A DNA stretch of 64,000 nucleotides from Gracilaria gracilis (lineage: Eukaryota; Rhodophyta; Florideophyceae; Gracilariales; Gracilariaceae), in contig JARGSG010000011.1 in the NCBI GenBank assembly GCA_030374805.1, forward strand, positions 248,001 to 312,000. Direction: 5' to 3'. Below are positions 1-12,094 of this stretch, piece after piece; within the stretch, counting starts at the first letter, position 1; each line of letters begins with the position of its first letter. A program made the position numbers and the translations under genes. Under the pieces are notes generated by a model, which saw only the letters and a program-made list of their open reading frames with translations, had not been told where the DNA came from and did no database searches.

Positions 1-617
1 GAGGGGGCAAAGGTCGACAATGTGCCTGTCATCCGCAAAGTGCTGGACCTTGTGGACTTCACGCGCATGAAGACGCACGAGCTGCGTGAAGTATCCACCA
101 ACGCCATTGCCGTCAAGTGCCCGTCCTTCTCGCCGGGGCTCGTGTCCGTGCTGCTCACGCGCTCAGAGCAGCTCGAGAGCACAATTTTGGAGCGCAACAT
201 CGACTTGGATGTGATTGGTCAAAAGTATCAGCAGGCTCTTTGTGAGGTTGATGAAGCCGATAGGAAATCGCGTAGCGCCGCAGAGAAGCTTGAGAAGGTA
301 CAGGCGGCTAAGCTATCGCTTGAGAGACGCTTCGATGATGTTCGCCGCAAGAAGTCGCCGAATAGTCGCGCACCGCCGCCCAACGCTGCACGCCGAAAGG
401 TAAGTGCTACCTCCACCATCATTTGATCGCGTCGACGATCAAATGATTAAACATTTCTCTTTTTTCGATTGGCTGCAACAATGACACTTTCCCGCCTTTT
501 CTTCTTCTTCTTCTTCTTCGACTTTCTTTCTGTTCATAGCCCGTAATACGCACCAGCTCCACCTTATTGCAAAAGTTTCGAAACAGGATCACGAGCAAAG
601 GGGACCAGACTGCATAA
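1..617 (+). CDS. C-terminal part of an unidentified coiled-coil protein (partial, probably spliced)
   Basis: The frame is open from base 1, so the gene starts outside the window. The visible part has a folded segment (VLDLVDFTRMKTHELREV) faintly like the linker/BACK helices of BTB proteins, then a charged coiled coil of about 60 residues and a Pro/Arg-rich tail. Read unspliced, the frame stops at 426. However, AAG|GTAAGT at 397-405 is a consensus donor in phase 0, and a strong pyrimidine tract ends in TTCATAG at 539. Splicing 400-539 out continues the frame from 540 to a TAA at 615-617. The 140-bp intron is longer than the 75-90 bp introns elsewhere in the window, and its pyrimidine tract is a CTT microsatellite. 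In the spliced model the 3' end overlaps the opposite gene by about 54 bp. I do not recognise the family. The open frame is seen; the intron is inferred. Confidence 0.6.
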
Positions 618-1673
618 TGCCGCTTCTGGAACCGCGCCGCTGCTGACACCTCGAGCGTCTTCCTTGAGCCGCTCAAGTCCCGCGCGCATCCAGTGCTCCG
701 TGTTATCCATGTTCGACATGGTTGACCTCACTCTCTTAACCAACTCTTTTTCGTTTGCTTCTAGATTCATCACGCTCTCTTTCATGCCTGCGCGGTAGCT
801 CGCCCAGATGGTGTTCCATGTCACCTCGCACGCGCGAGCAAAAGAGTCTCCGTCAAGTGGCGAACTCATTCGTGATTTCCACACTTGGAACGGTGCTACC
901 ACCCGTTGTAGATTGGCGCGGTTGGCTAGCAAGACCAGCGTGAACACGGTGAGAACGGTTGCTCCCGATGTATCTCCATAATCGTCTACGTGAATTGATC
1001 GTAGTTGTGTGCAGTTGAACAGACTTGTAAAAAATAACGATTGGCAGTTGATGCCACTAATGTGTAGAGTGTGTAACCGTGCTCCAGTGTTTGTGAATAA
1101 GCGACCCAGCAACATCTTCTCCAGCTGAGTTAAACGCTCCTCTGAATATGCGTCCCCCACAACGTTCAGCTTCAGTTCCACGACATTCTGTGCGGGAAGC
1201 AGCCATTTGAGAAACCCAAACATCACAGAGCGGTCTACCGTTATATCCAACACTCGCAGCTCGTTCGATGCATGGGGGCCAAGGATTTTGACGCTGGGCC
1301 AAACCGGAGTGCTTCCGAGCCGATATCCCAATACCACTCGACAAATGGCACGTCGCAACGCCTCGCTGGTTCGCGACAGGTATACAACGGTCTTCAACTT
1401 CTGTGCATCATCGTCTAACACCCCGTCTTTGCCTATTTCGAGCGCGTGAAACACAATGCGCTCGAGCGCTTCGTTTGGCAGGCTATCAAGCGAAGGTTGC
1501 TTCACTGGATTCACTTTCATGGTTGTCGATGCTTGTGGGCGTTCATGCAAACGAATCGCGTCGGTGATGAATACGAGCCTTGTCCTGAAAACTGCCGCAG
1601 TTGTGGCGAGAGCAGAAAGGAGAGTACGCTGGTGGAAGAGAGCTTTCGTCCACGAGGGCCTTACTAAGGCCAT
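564..1673 (-). CDS. F-box-like protein with degenerate leucine-rich region
   Basis: This 369-residue frame has an F-box-like helix near its start (SLDSLPNEALERIVFHAL, about residues 61-78), followed by leucine-spaced segments such as ELKLNVVGDAY and LHTLHISGIN that resemble degenerate LRR units of F-box/LRR proteins. Such proteins usually recruit substrates to SCF ubiquitin ligases. Two ATG starts are possible: 1673, which gives a basic, Thr/Ala-rich 51-residue leader, and 1520 (MKVNPVK), which begins just before the F-box. The second looks more natural, but the longer frame is given. It is divergent from the OLA1 gene across 270 bp, so they may share a promoter region, and tail-to-tail with the gene at the window start. 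The coding frame is well supported; the F-box assignment is a motif-level judgement and no substrate can be guessed. Confidence 0.6.
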   Translation of the reverse strand: MALVRPSWTKALFHQRTLLSALATTAAVFRTRLVFITDAIRLHERPQASTTMKVNPVKQPSLDSLPNEALERIVFHALEIGKDGVLDDDAQKLKTVVYLSRTSEALRRAICRVVLGYRLGSTPVWPSVKILGPHASNELRVLDITVDRSVMFGFLKWLLPAQNVVELKLNVVGDAYSEERLTQLEKMLLGRLFTNTGARLHTLHISGINCQSLFFTSLFNCTQLRSIHVDDYGDTSGATVLTVFTLVLLANRANLQRVVAPFQVWKSRMSSPLDGDSFARACEVTWNTIWASYRAGMKESVMNLEANEKELVKRVRSTMSNMDNTEHWMRAGLERLKEDARGVSSGAVPEAALCSLVPFARDPVSKLLQ

Positions 1674-1943
1674 TTAGTCTTATCCGACGGCGTGTCTAGT
1701 GCTGAATTTGTTCTCACGGCACAAAAAAAATAGCATTTTAGGCCTTTGTTTGATCCCACTCAGCAAATGCGCCCGCCGATCATCGTCTTGTAGGCGTTTA
1801 CGCCAGCAAATATGAAATTTGATTGACCACTTCGCCCATCGCTCCGTCACCTTTCCCCAGTGTCTGGACACCTCCGTAAGCTTCAACTTCGTGCCCCAGA
1901 TCAACTCATCTTGGAAACGACCGACTCCTGATATCAAATTGAA

Positions 1944-3137
1944 ATGGCTCCGAAGAAGAAAGGAAATGAAGGCACATCAGCTCCCAAGATGACGTTGGGG
2001 CGATTCTCTCACAACCTCAAGATGGGAATTGTGGGACTGCCCAATGTTGGAAAAAGTACTTTCTTTAACACACTGACCAAGAAGAGCGTTCCTGCAGAAA
2101 ACTTCCCTTTTTGCACCATCGAACCGAACGAAGCGCGTGTAACCGTACCAGACGATCGTTTTGACTGGCTCTGTGAACACTGGAAACCTGCTTCCAAGGT
2201 CTCCGCATATTTGGAGGTATGGGACATCGCCGGGTTGGTGAAAAACGCTAATCAAGGGGAAGGCCTTGGGAATGCTTTCCTGTCAAATATTCAAGCCGTC
2301 GATGGCATCTTTCACATGTGTCGCGCATTTTCCGATCCGGGTGTGACGCATGTGGAAGGTGAGGTGGACCCTATAAGAGACTTGGAAATTATTTTTGACG
2401 AACTGCGACTAAAGGACTTGTCTAGGCTTGAAAAGATTCTACCAGATGCCGAGCAAAAAGTCACCCGGGCTGGAAACAAATGTCCAAAGGATTTGAAGGA
2501 AACTCGTGATGCTCTTGTCAAGGCAAAGAAGTGTTTGGAGGAGGACAAACTTCCACTTCGAGTCGTGGATTGGACTAATGCCGAAGTCGAAGTACTCAAT
2601 GAGCATATGTTTCTCACAGCCAAGCCAGCCATTTTCCTTGTAAACATTAGTGAAAAGGATTACATACGTAAGAAAAACAAATGGCTTGGAAAGATTAAAG
2701 AATGGGTCGATAAGCATTCAGGAGAACTGATTGTCCCTTTTTCTGCCGCTTTCGAAGAGAAACTGGTCGATATCGAAGTCAATTCCGGGAAAGAAGCGAT
2801 GGAGCAGTATTTGAAGGAAAAGGGAGTGCCAAGTGCTTTAGATAAGATTGTGAAAGCAGGGTATAAAGCACTCCGATTGATATACTTTTTCACGGGAGGA
2901 CACGATGAGGTGAAGTGCTGGACAATTCGAAACGGTACTTTAGCACCTCAGGCGGCGGGTACAATTCATACAGACTTTGAAAAGGGCTTTGTTTGCGCAG
3001 AAGTCATGAAATTTGGAGACTTCAAAGACCTGGGTTCGGAATCAGCCGTCAAGGCAGGCGGCAAGTTGAAGCAGCAGGGGAAGTTGTACCTTGTAGAAGA
3101 TGGAGATATTATCTTCTTCAAGTTTGGGCGAACGTGA
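1944..3137 (+). CDS. OLA1: Obg-like ATPase 1 (YchF/OLA1 family P-loop NTPase)
   Basis: OLA1 is a cytosolic ribosome-associated P-loop enzyme of the TRAFAC class that prefers ATP to GTP and modulates translation and stress responses. The 397 residues match the family length. After a short basic leader come the Walker A motif GLPNVGKS (residues 31-38), the switch segment [14 protein letters not shown], the G3 motif DIAGLV, the atypical G4 region with NISE in place of NKxD (the basis of ATP preference in this family), a central coiled-coil insert, and a C-terminal TGS domain ending in [11 protein letters not shown]. The start is ATG 1944 in an AAATGG context, the first ATG of the frame. The gene has no intron and lies head-to-head with the F-box-like gene. 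Identity is very secure. Confidence 0.97.
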   Translation: MAPKKKGNEGTSAPKMTLGRFSHNLKMGIVGLPNVGKSTFFNTLTKKSVPAENFPFCTIEPNEARVTVPDDRFDWLCEHWKPASKVSAYLEVWDIAGLVKNANQGEGLGNAFLSNIQAVDGIFHMCRAFSDPGVTHVEGEVDPIRDLEIIFDELRLKDLSRLEKILPDAEQKVTRAGNKCPKDLKETRDALVKAKKCLEEDKLPLRVVDWTNAEVEVLNEHMFLTAKPAIFLVNISEKDYIRKKNKWLGKIKEWVDKHSGELIVPFSAAFEEKLVDIEVNSGKEAMEQYLKEKGVPSALDKIVKAGYKALRLIYFFTGGHDEVKCWTIRNGTLAPQAAGTIHTDFEKGFVCAEVMKFGDFKDLGSESAVKAGGKLKQQGKLYLVEDGDIIFFKFGRT

Positions 3138-4261
3138 GTTTGTGCTCTCCCAATGAAATCTCAGTAGGTGGTCGTGAGTCATAAATACCAGAGAGAGCGC
3201 GGAGCAACGTGTTTGATCGGATAGGTCGATGGCACAAATCCACTCAACTTTGACAGAATCAAACCATTCTCCAGCTACGTCGAAGAAATAAGATTTTGTA
3301 GTTCAGTCACAGACGTGCTTGCAGTATAGATGCAGTACCAAGGGTGCAAAAAGGTTCTGCTGAACGTGTTTGAAAGAGAAGCTTCTCTACCGAGTTAACG
3401 TACAAAAGTACTCAAGATATGTTCGCTCTTTCTTTTCTATCGTGAGAAACTTGAACTCAAGTGCTGTCGCGCTTGTGAAGCGGGACTACCCTTGGTAGGC
3501 GTTTAACGGACGGACAGAGCCAGACCACGAGATCTACCGAGTATGATACACTACAACATTTGGGAGATTGGTTCCACAGTCACAAGATCAGATTTAGATT
3601 CACATTAGGGAAACCAGTGAATCGATATCACAATTGCTATGAATTACCCTTGTATGATAGCTTTTTGGCTCAAGAAGCTCCAACGTGCTTGTCCACAGAG
3701 AGCACCTAAACAAAGACTACCACTTTTGATGCAATTGGAAACACGTCTGCGATCAAGATGCCCTGCCCCTGGGACGAGATTCAGTTTGTCGTCCAGTTCG
3801 GCTCATCCTTCTCAACCTGTGAGATCGCCAGCGACCCAGCTTCACACTCCATGGGTTGTGCAAGTCCTGTCACAACTACCTCCGTAACTCAAATATACCG
3901 TTGGTAACCTTCTACCCTCCATACTAATAATGCGTTCAGAAGTTCAGAATCAGAACACGTAAAGCACGGCCCATACCTTAAAACGTTCAGCGAAGGGGGG
4001 ACACGTGCTTTGCAGATAACCTACGCGGCGCAACCGCTCAGACTTTCGAAAAAGCCCGTAAGCGTTGACGAAGCAGTGATTACAGAGTCCGAATTGCTTC
4101 CATTTGTCACATAAGAGTTATGCATAAGCCGCGCACAAGATGCCGCATCTTACCCGAAGGCATCAGCCGCTGCGCTACTTAAGGACATTGCGACACGCGC
4201 TCACCGCTGCGATGCTCACTCAACTCAACTTCAACCCCAACCACAACCTCCATCTCATACT
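3138..4261. other. Intergenic stretch without recognisable gene
   Basis: About 1.1 kb downstream of OLA1. All frames are short and none shows a domain, codon bias or splice-site arrangement that I can support. The last 100 bases (about 4160-4261) have a CA-rich, unstructured character (repeated CAAC and CCAAC) like a 5' leader, directly ahead of the decayed frame at 4262. Confidence 0.4.
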
Positions 4262-4729
4262 ATGCTGTTCACATCTGACATGATTCCCAAACCAACTAAT
4301 CGCCGTGTAACCAGGTCCATGGTCCGGGCATCGGCGCTGCAACCAGGCAATGCTCTTGTTGACGTTGCTTTCAGTCCTGAATGTAAGGAGCGCCATGATA
4401 CCGACAAGCGCCATGATGCCCGACGAGCGCCATGATGCCCGACAGGCGATGACGCCGACGATGCCAATGATACAGACGAGGGCGATTACGAATGCGATGT
4501 CTATGATGCGGACCAGGACGATGATTCCGACAAGGGCGATGATGCCGACGAGGGCTTTGGCGCCGACGAGGGCCATGACAAATGCGATCCATCTATTTAG
4601 GATGCCGGCGATGGTGATGGTGGTCTATCTACTCAAAAGCCGGGCCATGACGATGACTCGATTAACAACGGTACGCCTCAATCCATTTTGGACGACGATC
4701 GCGCTGGAAGCGGCAATCGAATCGTCTAA
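4262..4729 (+). pseudogene. Decayed Asp-rich repeat frame with two in-frame stops
   Basis: One frame starting at ATG 4262 (MLFTSDMIPKPTNRRVTRSM) stays coding-like for 156 codons but is broken by TGA at 4433-4435 and TAG at 4598-4600 before ending at TAA 4727-4729. Between the stops it encodes a very Asp/Gly-rich segment (for example GDDADEGFGADEGHD), built from a degenerate 15-18 bp DNA repeat around GATGATGCCGACGAGGGC, visible at about 4390-4590. The opposite strand and other frames read the same repeat as ALVGI- or MMPTRA-like strings, which are shadows. The most economical reading is a dead gene or a retroelement-associated coding remnant with an expanded minisatellite. I do not recognise a family, and chance openness of a repeat cannot be excluded. 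Confidence 0.3.
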
Positions 4730-5379
4730 TCGGTACCAAAGCCGTTAAAGCTCTTGTTGGCAAGGGTGAAGTTTGTGAGGTGATTGATTTCAGTCCAATC
4801 GCACGGTTTTCGGGCATATTTGTACTACCGCGACGAGATTGCCTTTTTCCAGCAAGGCTCAGAAGATATATCAAACCATGTGAGTATATCCTTCGTCGGT
4901 TCTCATACACAACAGACTAAGGGCTTCGATTCTCGAAGTACGTACAAGCATTACAAGCATCTTGGAATGACTCATGTCAAGGCTTTAACCCATCATTTGA
5001 AGATGCTCTGAAAATTTTCTCCTTTGAACAACGTAACTGCTACGATCTGTTCGGATTCTGCCGGATCCAAGAAACGTTTGTCCACACCCTTGGTAGCGGC
5101 ACTTTTTGGAGTACATTCATATGACATTGTTGTCTCACTATGGCGCACACAATGCCTCGCATTGTTGTCTTGGAGCATCCCGTAGTATCAGACGAATACC
5201 GTTCCCAATCAGTTCCTATCGAAAGTATAGTGCCATGAGGGCACTTGCCAACCTTCTTACTTGGTACTCCGGAAGTAGTTCTCTGAAACATCATCATATA
5301 TCGTTCTGGCAATCGCCGTAACCCCAGAGACTTCGAAGAAGACCGTCCCAACCGACACTATAGGTGTTAATGTTATGAA
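4730..5379. other. Intergenic stretch upstream of the Sel1-repeat gene
   Basis: About 650 bp. A short continuation of coding-like sequence (GTKAVKALVGKGEV at about 4730-4775, in another frame than the preceding remnant) may belong to the same decayed locus. The rest shows nothing I can support. The promoter of the following gene must lie here, but I see no clear TATA element. Confidence 0.3.
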
Positions 5380-8300
5380 ATGGATTTTGGACCTTTGTCG
5401 GAGTCATTTTGGTTCACCGTTGCCGCCTATGTTTGTGCTATCTTACCGTGGACTGTTATATCTGCTACAGATTTCATCAAATCCACATGGAGATCCGTAC
5501 GAGACACTCGAAAAGCAGGGTACCGGGACTTGTTGTGGACATTTTTGCCAATGGGATATGTAATTTTCTACAGCGTCGTGCAAGCACATGTGGGTGAGTA
5601 CTCTGAAATGTGCGCATCTGCCGTGGCGGCAATATTGGCGGCGCTACTTAGCTCTCGCAGCATATGGGGTTTGTGGCAACTACACGAGTTTCGCCTGTGG
5701 GCGGAACAGTCAATTGATGCTTTGGATGCAGTTGGAATTGAATACCGCCTGCATGGAGCGGAAGGGCAGTTCAAGAATATCAAGGATAGGGAGTACAATG
5801 AATTGACCAGTGCAGATATTGCTGATGAAATTCTTGTCAACGAGAAGATTGTGGACAATCAAATCATGCACGGAGATGTGCATTGCTACTTGAAGTTTAA
5901 TAACATCGAACTGTTGAGGAATAAAGAGGAAGACGTAAAGCTACTGAGTCCGGTATTCAGTGCCATAAGATGGATGGCATTCAGTGCAGCAGTTCTTCTA
6001 GAGTACGTAATGCGAGTGTTTCGAAAGAAAGAGTCGCCGAAAAAGACTATAAAACAGATTCCGTTGAAACCTGTAGATGTATGGATACATTGGGCGGCCG
6101 CATTCGCATCTCAAGGACTACAACAATGGATGTCAGAGTTTGAAGTAGCATCGGAACCAACAATGGCGGGAGAGGACGCCGCGAGGAAGACTGGGGCGGA
6201 GCAGTTTCGAGAAAGAGGGGAGTACTTTGCCGCGGAAGTACTAGCGTCAGCAGCATTACATCTTTGGGGAGAGTACGGTCATGAGAAGGGGATGAGTCCA
6301 TTGCTATGGAAGGGCTGGGACAAACATTCGGAAATGAGTGACGGTCGAGTGGTGAAGCAAGAATTGCTGAAGGATGCGATCAATAAGGGGGAATGTCTTC
6401 CATTTGGCGCCGTTCAGTCAATGAATTTGTTAGGGCGCAGGAATTTGGAAGACGAATTGCGTGTAGGATACGATTCCTATCGGGAAAGCCTTGGTGAGTT
6501 CATTTCGGAGCTTCCTATACAATCTTCTTTCGTCCAAGAGATGCGAAGGTTTGATATCAATATGTTGGAGTGGCTTACAATTGTTCTACATCTTGGACGT
6601 ATAGCACGGGCATCAAGACGTACAGATAGCGTTGGAAAAAATGTAACCGAAAGTAAGCGAAGGCAAATGGATGGAGACATTTCAAAGGAAGAGGATCATT
6701 CATCGGACAAGGTCGGTGAAGCTGAAGACGAAGATAGGTGTCGAGATGCGATGCGATGCGACGAGGCCGTCAGTACGCTGTGCTTGCAGTTGAACATGAA
6801 GAAAACAACGAAGAGTTTGACTCTGCGATCTTCCGGGTGTGGATCTCTTCGTGGTCCGTCAATGAGTCTCAACATATTGAGCGGGATACCAATCATGAGA
6901 CATGTGATTTCTATCACATCGGACGGAAATCGTCTTGTAACAAAAGTTGGAGAACTAATAGACATGTGGGTAAGTTTGGTTATCGGAGATCAGATCCGGT
7001 TTCTAGTCGAGAACCTTAATGATGAGTGGGAAAATATATGCTTAGGAGAATGGAACCCTGGTTCATATGTTGAAGAAAAGGATCATTGGGAACTACGAGA
7101 AGCTCATCTTCAGCTAGAGAAAAGACGCCTAAAGCACAGAATCGCGAACCCGAATGAAAGGTATGCATGTTTAGATCAATTTGTTATGTATATGGGATAT
7201 AAAATGGAAGCCGTGCGGAGCATAATAGGTAGATGGGTGGAGCGCAACGAAGGAAAGAGTGGAAAAGACTTTTTCGTGAGTTTGACTGGAGATGTAATAC
7301 ATGATCAGAAGATTAATGTAGAACTGAGTGAAGGAATCTTTGTTAGGTTGCAGGAAATAGGCGGAAGACGTAGACGAGGAGTACAATGTCGAATGATATG
7401 GGAGTTACAGAATTACTTGGAAAAGATTTTGATCTGCAGAAAGAACTGGAACCAAGCAGCAGACAGGGAAAGGATGCGAGTAGCGGTTGCAATGCTCTTC
7501 ATTCTGTCTTTTCCGGGTCTTACGATTAGCGTTTGCGAAGAGGAGTACGTTCCAGATGTCGAACAGAGGGATGGCCATTGGTGTGTCAACTTGGGATGTT
7601 CTAAACGGATACAACGGACGAGAGGAGGAGGGCAGAACTCAATGGGAAATGGGCAGGAAGAAAGCAAACGAGAAGTACGAAAGCAGAAATTAGAAATTTG
7701 CGCCATGTGTGGGCCGCAGAGGTTTGGAATCGTGATAGATATCGGTGACAGAAGGAGATGTACTTTGAGATTGGTGAGCAGGGATGGAAACGAGTTTAAG
7801 TGGGAATGGTAGCGGGATGCTTTTGAAGGGCGACTGCAAGGGTTCGAGGAATGGCAGAAAGAGATGGGAATTTCAGCATTGGAACGCAATAAGAGTTTTC
7901 TAATGAACGAAAGCAGCGTGATTATGGAAGTGTCAGCAATTGCTGAGACGAAGATGAGAATCTGGAGTGAGTGGACTCCGTTCCGGACAGAGTTCTGCCG
8001 ATTCGAACTCGAGAGCAAGGGCTTTTTGAAAGAACCGCAAGTTCACGATTATAAAGAGGCGCTAGTGCATAACAGAAAGTTAACTACAGACCATATTATT
8101 GGTCTGATTCCGATCCAGAGAGTGAAGGCTGTGTCATACAATGAAGCGAAAACGAATGTCTTGGAACACACATGTTTCTTGGTCCAAAAGATACTAGAAG
8201 AGAGACAGGTCCCAGAGGGAGGCAAACTGCTTCAGGTCGAAGAAAGTGGTATTAGTTCTCAGAAAAGGGCTGAACGTTTATTAGACGTATGTAAGGAGTT

Positions 8301-11300
8301 TGGCGATTCTCAAGCGTTGATACTTTACAAAATAGCTGCACTTCATTATGGAAATTCTGAGGGACTGCTTAGAAGCGTGGAAATACTATGCGGTAAAGAC
8401 AGGACATTGAGAGATGTTTCTGAAGCACTTGGAATGTTACGCAGTTTCGTCGGAACCTTGCTTTCTCCAAACTATCGCGTTGTGAGGCCGGAAGCTGGAG
8501 GAGTAGAAACAATGGAAAACGTAGTACTACCGGTATGCGAACGTATTCTGTGGGAGCTGCAGGGCAGCGAGGATGATGTTAAGGGTATGTCGGAGGTTTT
8601 AGGTACCTGTTTAGCGACGGACCCGATGCGATATGAAGGCAAAGTGATGATGATGATGCAACATTTGCTGTTTCTCTCTAACGGAAGCAGGTCGAGGTTA
8701 TTATCCCTATCCTTCTGGCAAATGGCGATTTCACTGATTGAAAGCACAAAAATGAATTTGATACCTGATAGTCACGAACTTCCAAGTGTTCTAAATGAAC
8801 AAAGCATGACTTTCACAAAAGAGAACAATCGTGCCAGACGAGGGATTCTTCAAATGTTGACTGAGTCGGAAAGAGGGCCAAACATGAAAACAACTCCAAA
8901 TGAGCAAGAGCAAGGGCACATTATGAATAGTGGTGGACAGACAAAGAGTGCTTTAGATGACGTCGGAATCAAACGTCGTGCATCAAAAGGACGACAACAT
9001 ACTGTTCAAGATGAGTACATTGGAAGGGCACTGAACGGCTTAGCGGGAATGCTCATGTATGGTATGGAAGGAATACATGCAGATTCACAACAAGCGGTGC
9101 AGTTGTTCCGGAAAGCCATTTCGGATCGTGGTGACGTATATGCGTTGGGTAACTTAGGTTTGCTTTTAGAAAGGGGCACCAAAGGGGTCGACCGTGATGT
9201 TCAAGAAGCTGTGCGATTGTACGAGAAGGCTATAGACGAAGGGGGTCACGTTGATGCAATGGATCGGCTGGGGAAACTGCTCGAAAATGGCGAAAGCGGT
9301 GTTCCTGCGGATCCGAAACGAGCCGTGGCTTTATATGAACGAGCAATTAGAGAGGGACGGTGCGGGAATGCAATGTTTCATCTAGCTGTTCTACTAGAAA
9401 ACGGGGCTGAGGGTGTTCCGGCTGATCGTACAAGAGCACTGAAACTTTATACCCGAGCCGTTGATGAAACTGGCCATATCGTGGCAATGGTGAACTTGGG
9501 CGTAGAATTCCAACATGATGGTCGTCACGGCTCTGCAAATCCCAGAAGATCTGTCGAGCTGTTTGAACGAGCTATTAGAGAGGGAAACGATACAATGGCC
9601 ATGTTCAACTTGGCTATTCTGTTGGAAACTGGTGTGGATGGTATACCTGCCCACCCAAAACGAGCTGTTGAATTATACGAGAGAGCAATGAAAGAGGGAG
9701 GCGATGTCTCTGCTATGAATAGATTGGCGAATATCCTGAAGGTCGGCGCAGAAGATGTACCAGTGGACGTCCAGAGAGCCATGAGACTGTATGAGAGAGC
9801 CATCGAAGAGGGTAATGACTTGAATGCCATGCATAACCTAGGTCTCTTGCTTGGCAAAGGCGCAGATGGTATAGACGTTGATGAGATGCGAGCAGTACAG
9901 TTATATGAACGAGCTATTGATGGAGGTTGCGTACCTGCACTGGTCAGCCTTGGAATTCTGTTGGAGACTGGAATCAAACGAAAGACTGCTCAAGCCAATA
10001 TCACATCCAGAGTCTCAGGACAGGCGATTGATGACGCTTATAGTGAAGCACTGGAGAAGTCGCCGAACTATGTTGCTGAAGATGTCGTTGTTGATTGCAG
10101 GAGGGCTGCAGCATTGTATAAACGCGCAATTGAAGAAGGGAACAATGCACTGGCTATGCTGAAGCTTGCTAATCTATTGTGGCACGGGAAAGGTGGCGTT
10201 CCTGCTGACGTAAAGTCTGCCGCGGAGTTATTCGAACGTGCCGCTAAGGAGGGCAACGATGGTCTTGCAATGCGCTGTTTAGCAATGATACTTCAAGATG
10301 GAGCTGACGGAGTACCAGCTGATGTGGTGAGAGCCGTGACCTTGTATGAGCGGGCTATTGAACTAGGTGACACTGGCCCTTTGGTCAGTTTGGGTTTGTT
10401 GCTACAACTTGGTGCGAAGGATTTAAATGTTGATTTGAAGAAAGCTGGAGAACTGTACGAACGAGCCCTTGTAAACGAAAGTAACGAAGTTGCTATGGTT
10501 CAACTGGGTATGCTCCTGGAAAACGGTGGAGATGGAGTCCCAGCTGATAAACGGAGAGCAGCACTTCTGTACAAGAGAGCGATTGATGAACACGATAATG
10601 AGCCTTCTATGTTGCGACTGGGCTTCTTACTCTGTGCAGGTGGTGATGGTGTACCAGTAGATGTAATGCAAGCGATGGCGCTGTTCGAACGCCTAACAAA
10701 AGGAAAAAAACCATTCAAGGATTTCGCAATGCGTATCTTAGGTTTACTTTGGTTGGAAGGTGGTGATGGAATAACAGCGAATGCGAAACGAGCTTCAACT
10801 TATTTTGAAAGTGCCGTTGGAGAGGGTAACGTTGATGCAATGGTTGACCTCGGATTGCTGCTAAAGAGTGGCGCAGATGATATATGCCCTAATGCAAGCG
10901 GCGCAGTGAAGCTTTTTGAGCGAGCAATAGAGGAAGAAGAAAATCATGTAAGGGCCAGAACAGAGTTAGGATTGCTCTTCTTAGAAGGTGCAGATGGCGT
11001 GAAAATTGACACTGTGAAAGCTAAAGAAATGTTAGAAAAGGCTGTGGAAGCAGGTGGGATTACCGCAATGGCGCTGTTGGGTTCTCTTTTGATTGAAGCA
11101 CCAGGTAATACAACTGATAGTCCAAGGAGCATAGCGCTGCTAGAAACAGCGATTAGGGGAGGAAATGTGGCGGCAATGAAGACACTTGCGTTCGCACTTG
11201 CTTCTGGTGCAGGAGGAGTGGAAGTAGACGCTGGTCGTGCGGTCAAGTTGTTGAAGCAGGCAATCGATGAGGATAATGATGTCGATTCTATGCTGCATCT

Positions 11301-11550
11301 TGCAAGAATATATGCCACTGGATTGCATGAAATTGAGAAGAATTTGCGCTTGTGTAAGAAGCTTGTGAGACAGGCTATCGATAGCAAGAAGCCAGTGAGA
11401 GCCACCCTGAGTTTGCTGAAGGAAATGTGGAGAACTTTTAAAGACGGTGACGTTGATGATCAGACTAGCACCGACATAGAACTGGCTGGAGAAATCGAAG
11501 CTTACGCTAGACAACTCGGAATTGTATTGGAGTCGCCTCGGACATCTTAG
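5380..11550 (+). CDS. Large multi-pass membrane protein with about 20 Sel1-like repeats, interrupted by one in-frame TAG
   Basis: Two long frames, 5380-7812 (810 residues) and 7864-11550 (1,228 residues), are in the same register. Only TAG at 7810-7812 separates them, and the 17 codons between that TAG and ATG 7864 are open, so I treat them as one gene of about 2,055 residues. The N-terminal part has hydrophobic segments near residues 10-33, 51-74, 77-99 and 187-213, plus one near 695; the rest is a soluble region I do not recognise. The C-terminal part, from about position 9020, consists of some 20 tandem Sel1-like repeats (about 36-39 residues, consensus GVPADxxRAVxLYERAI.EG), interrupted once near 10000-10080. 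Sel1 repeats form alpha-solenoids that scaffold protein complexes, often at the ER. The TAG may be a real nonsense mutation, a read-through site, a base error, or hidden by an intron (for example 7774-7857). Function unknown. Confidence 0.75.
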
Positions 11551-12094
11551 ACCTTCAACCTGGCACTGCTTCATCTTGAAGACTAAGTCCATGATTACCA
11601 GGATGTACGAAGGTAGCGTTCCTACCTGTCGAAAAGTGAATCGCATTGCTGACTTTGCATTTTACGAAGGTGCTATGAGATGTTTAGAAATCGCTCTACA
11701 AGGGTAATCTGCAATAAGTTTTCGAGGACTCGAAACAAGTCAAAACAAGCATTGAATCATATGGCTCAACAGCCGAGCGACTCACCTCTACTTCGGATCG
11801 ATTGCTCTGCAGTATTGGAGTCAGCGGGATGTGAGGAGATGTAATGAGCCAGAACCCTGCTCATAAGTATGTGCTTCTTAAGACGAAAATAACCATAAAA
11901 TGTCTATTAGAAAGCTAGCTTGAGGTCATCTCCATTCAATCCATCGCAGCGATAAGAAGTCAAGAATGGATCCGTGATAGATGACTCAAAGGTAGTTGTA
12001 CATTTCAGTTTGTCACATACTGCTAAGACTCTTCTTTGTTACCAATTCAGGTTGAAGTTCGGAGGCCTAGCTTATTCGAGGAGCACAACATGGC
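11551..12094. other. Intergenic stretch between convergent genes
   Basis: About 540 bp of AT-richer DNA between the 3' ends of the Sel1-repeat gene and the GT61-like gene. No domain-bearing frame, RNA gene or repeat could be supported. Confidence 0.4.

Noticed and set aside
498..520. CTT run near the window start as a LINE tail
   Set aside because: The neighbouring bases do not resemble the LINE ends; it fits better as the pyrimidine tract of a 3' splice site.
4220..4592. Minus-strand frames with ALVGII or HRPCRNH repeats
   Set aside because: They are antisense readings of the degenerate Asp-repeat DNA, without ATG context or homology.
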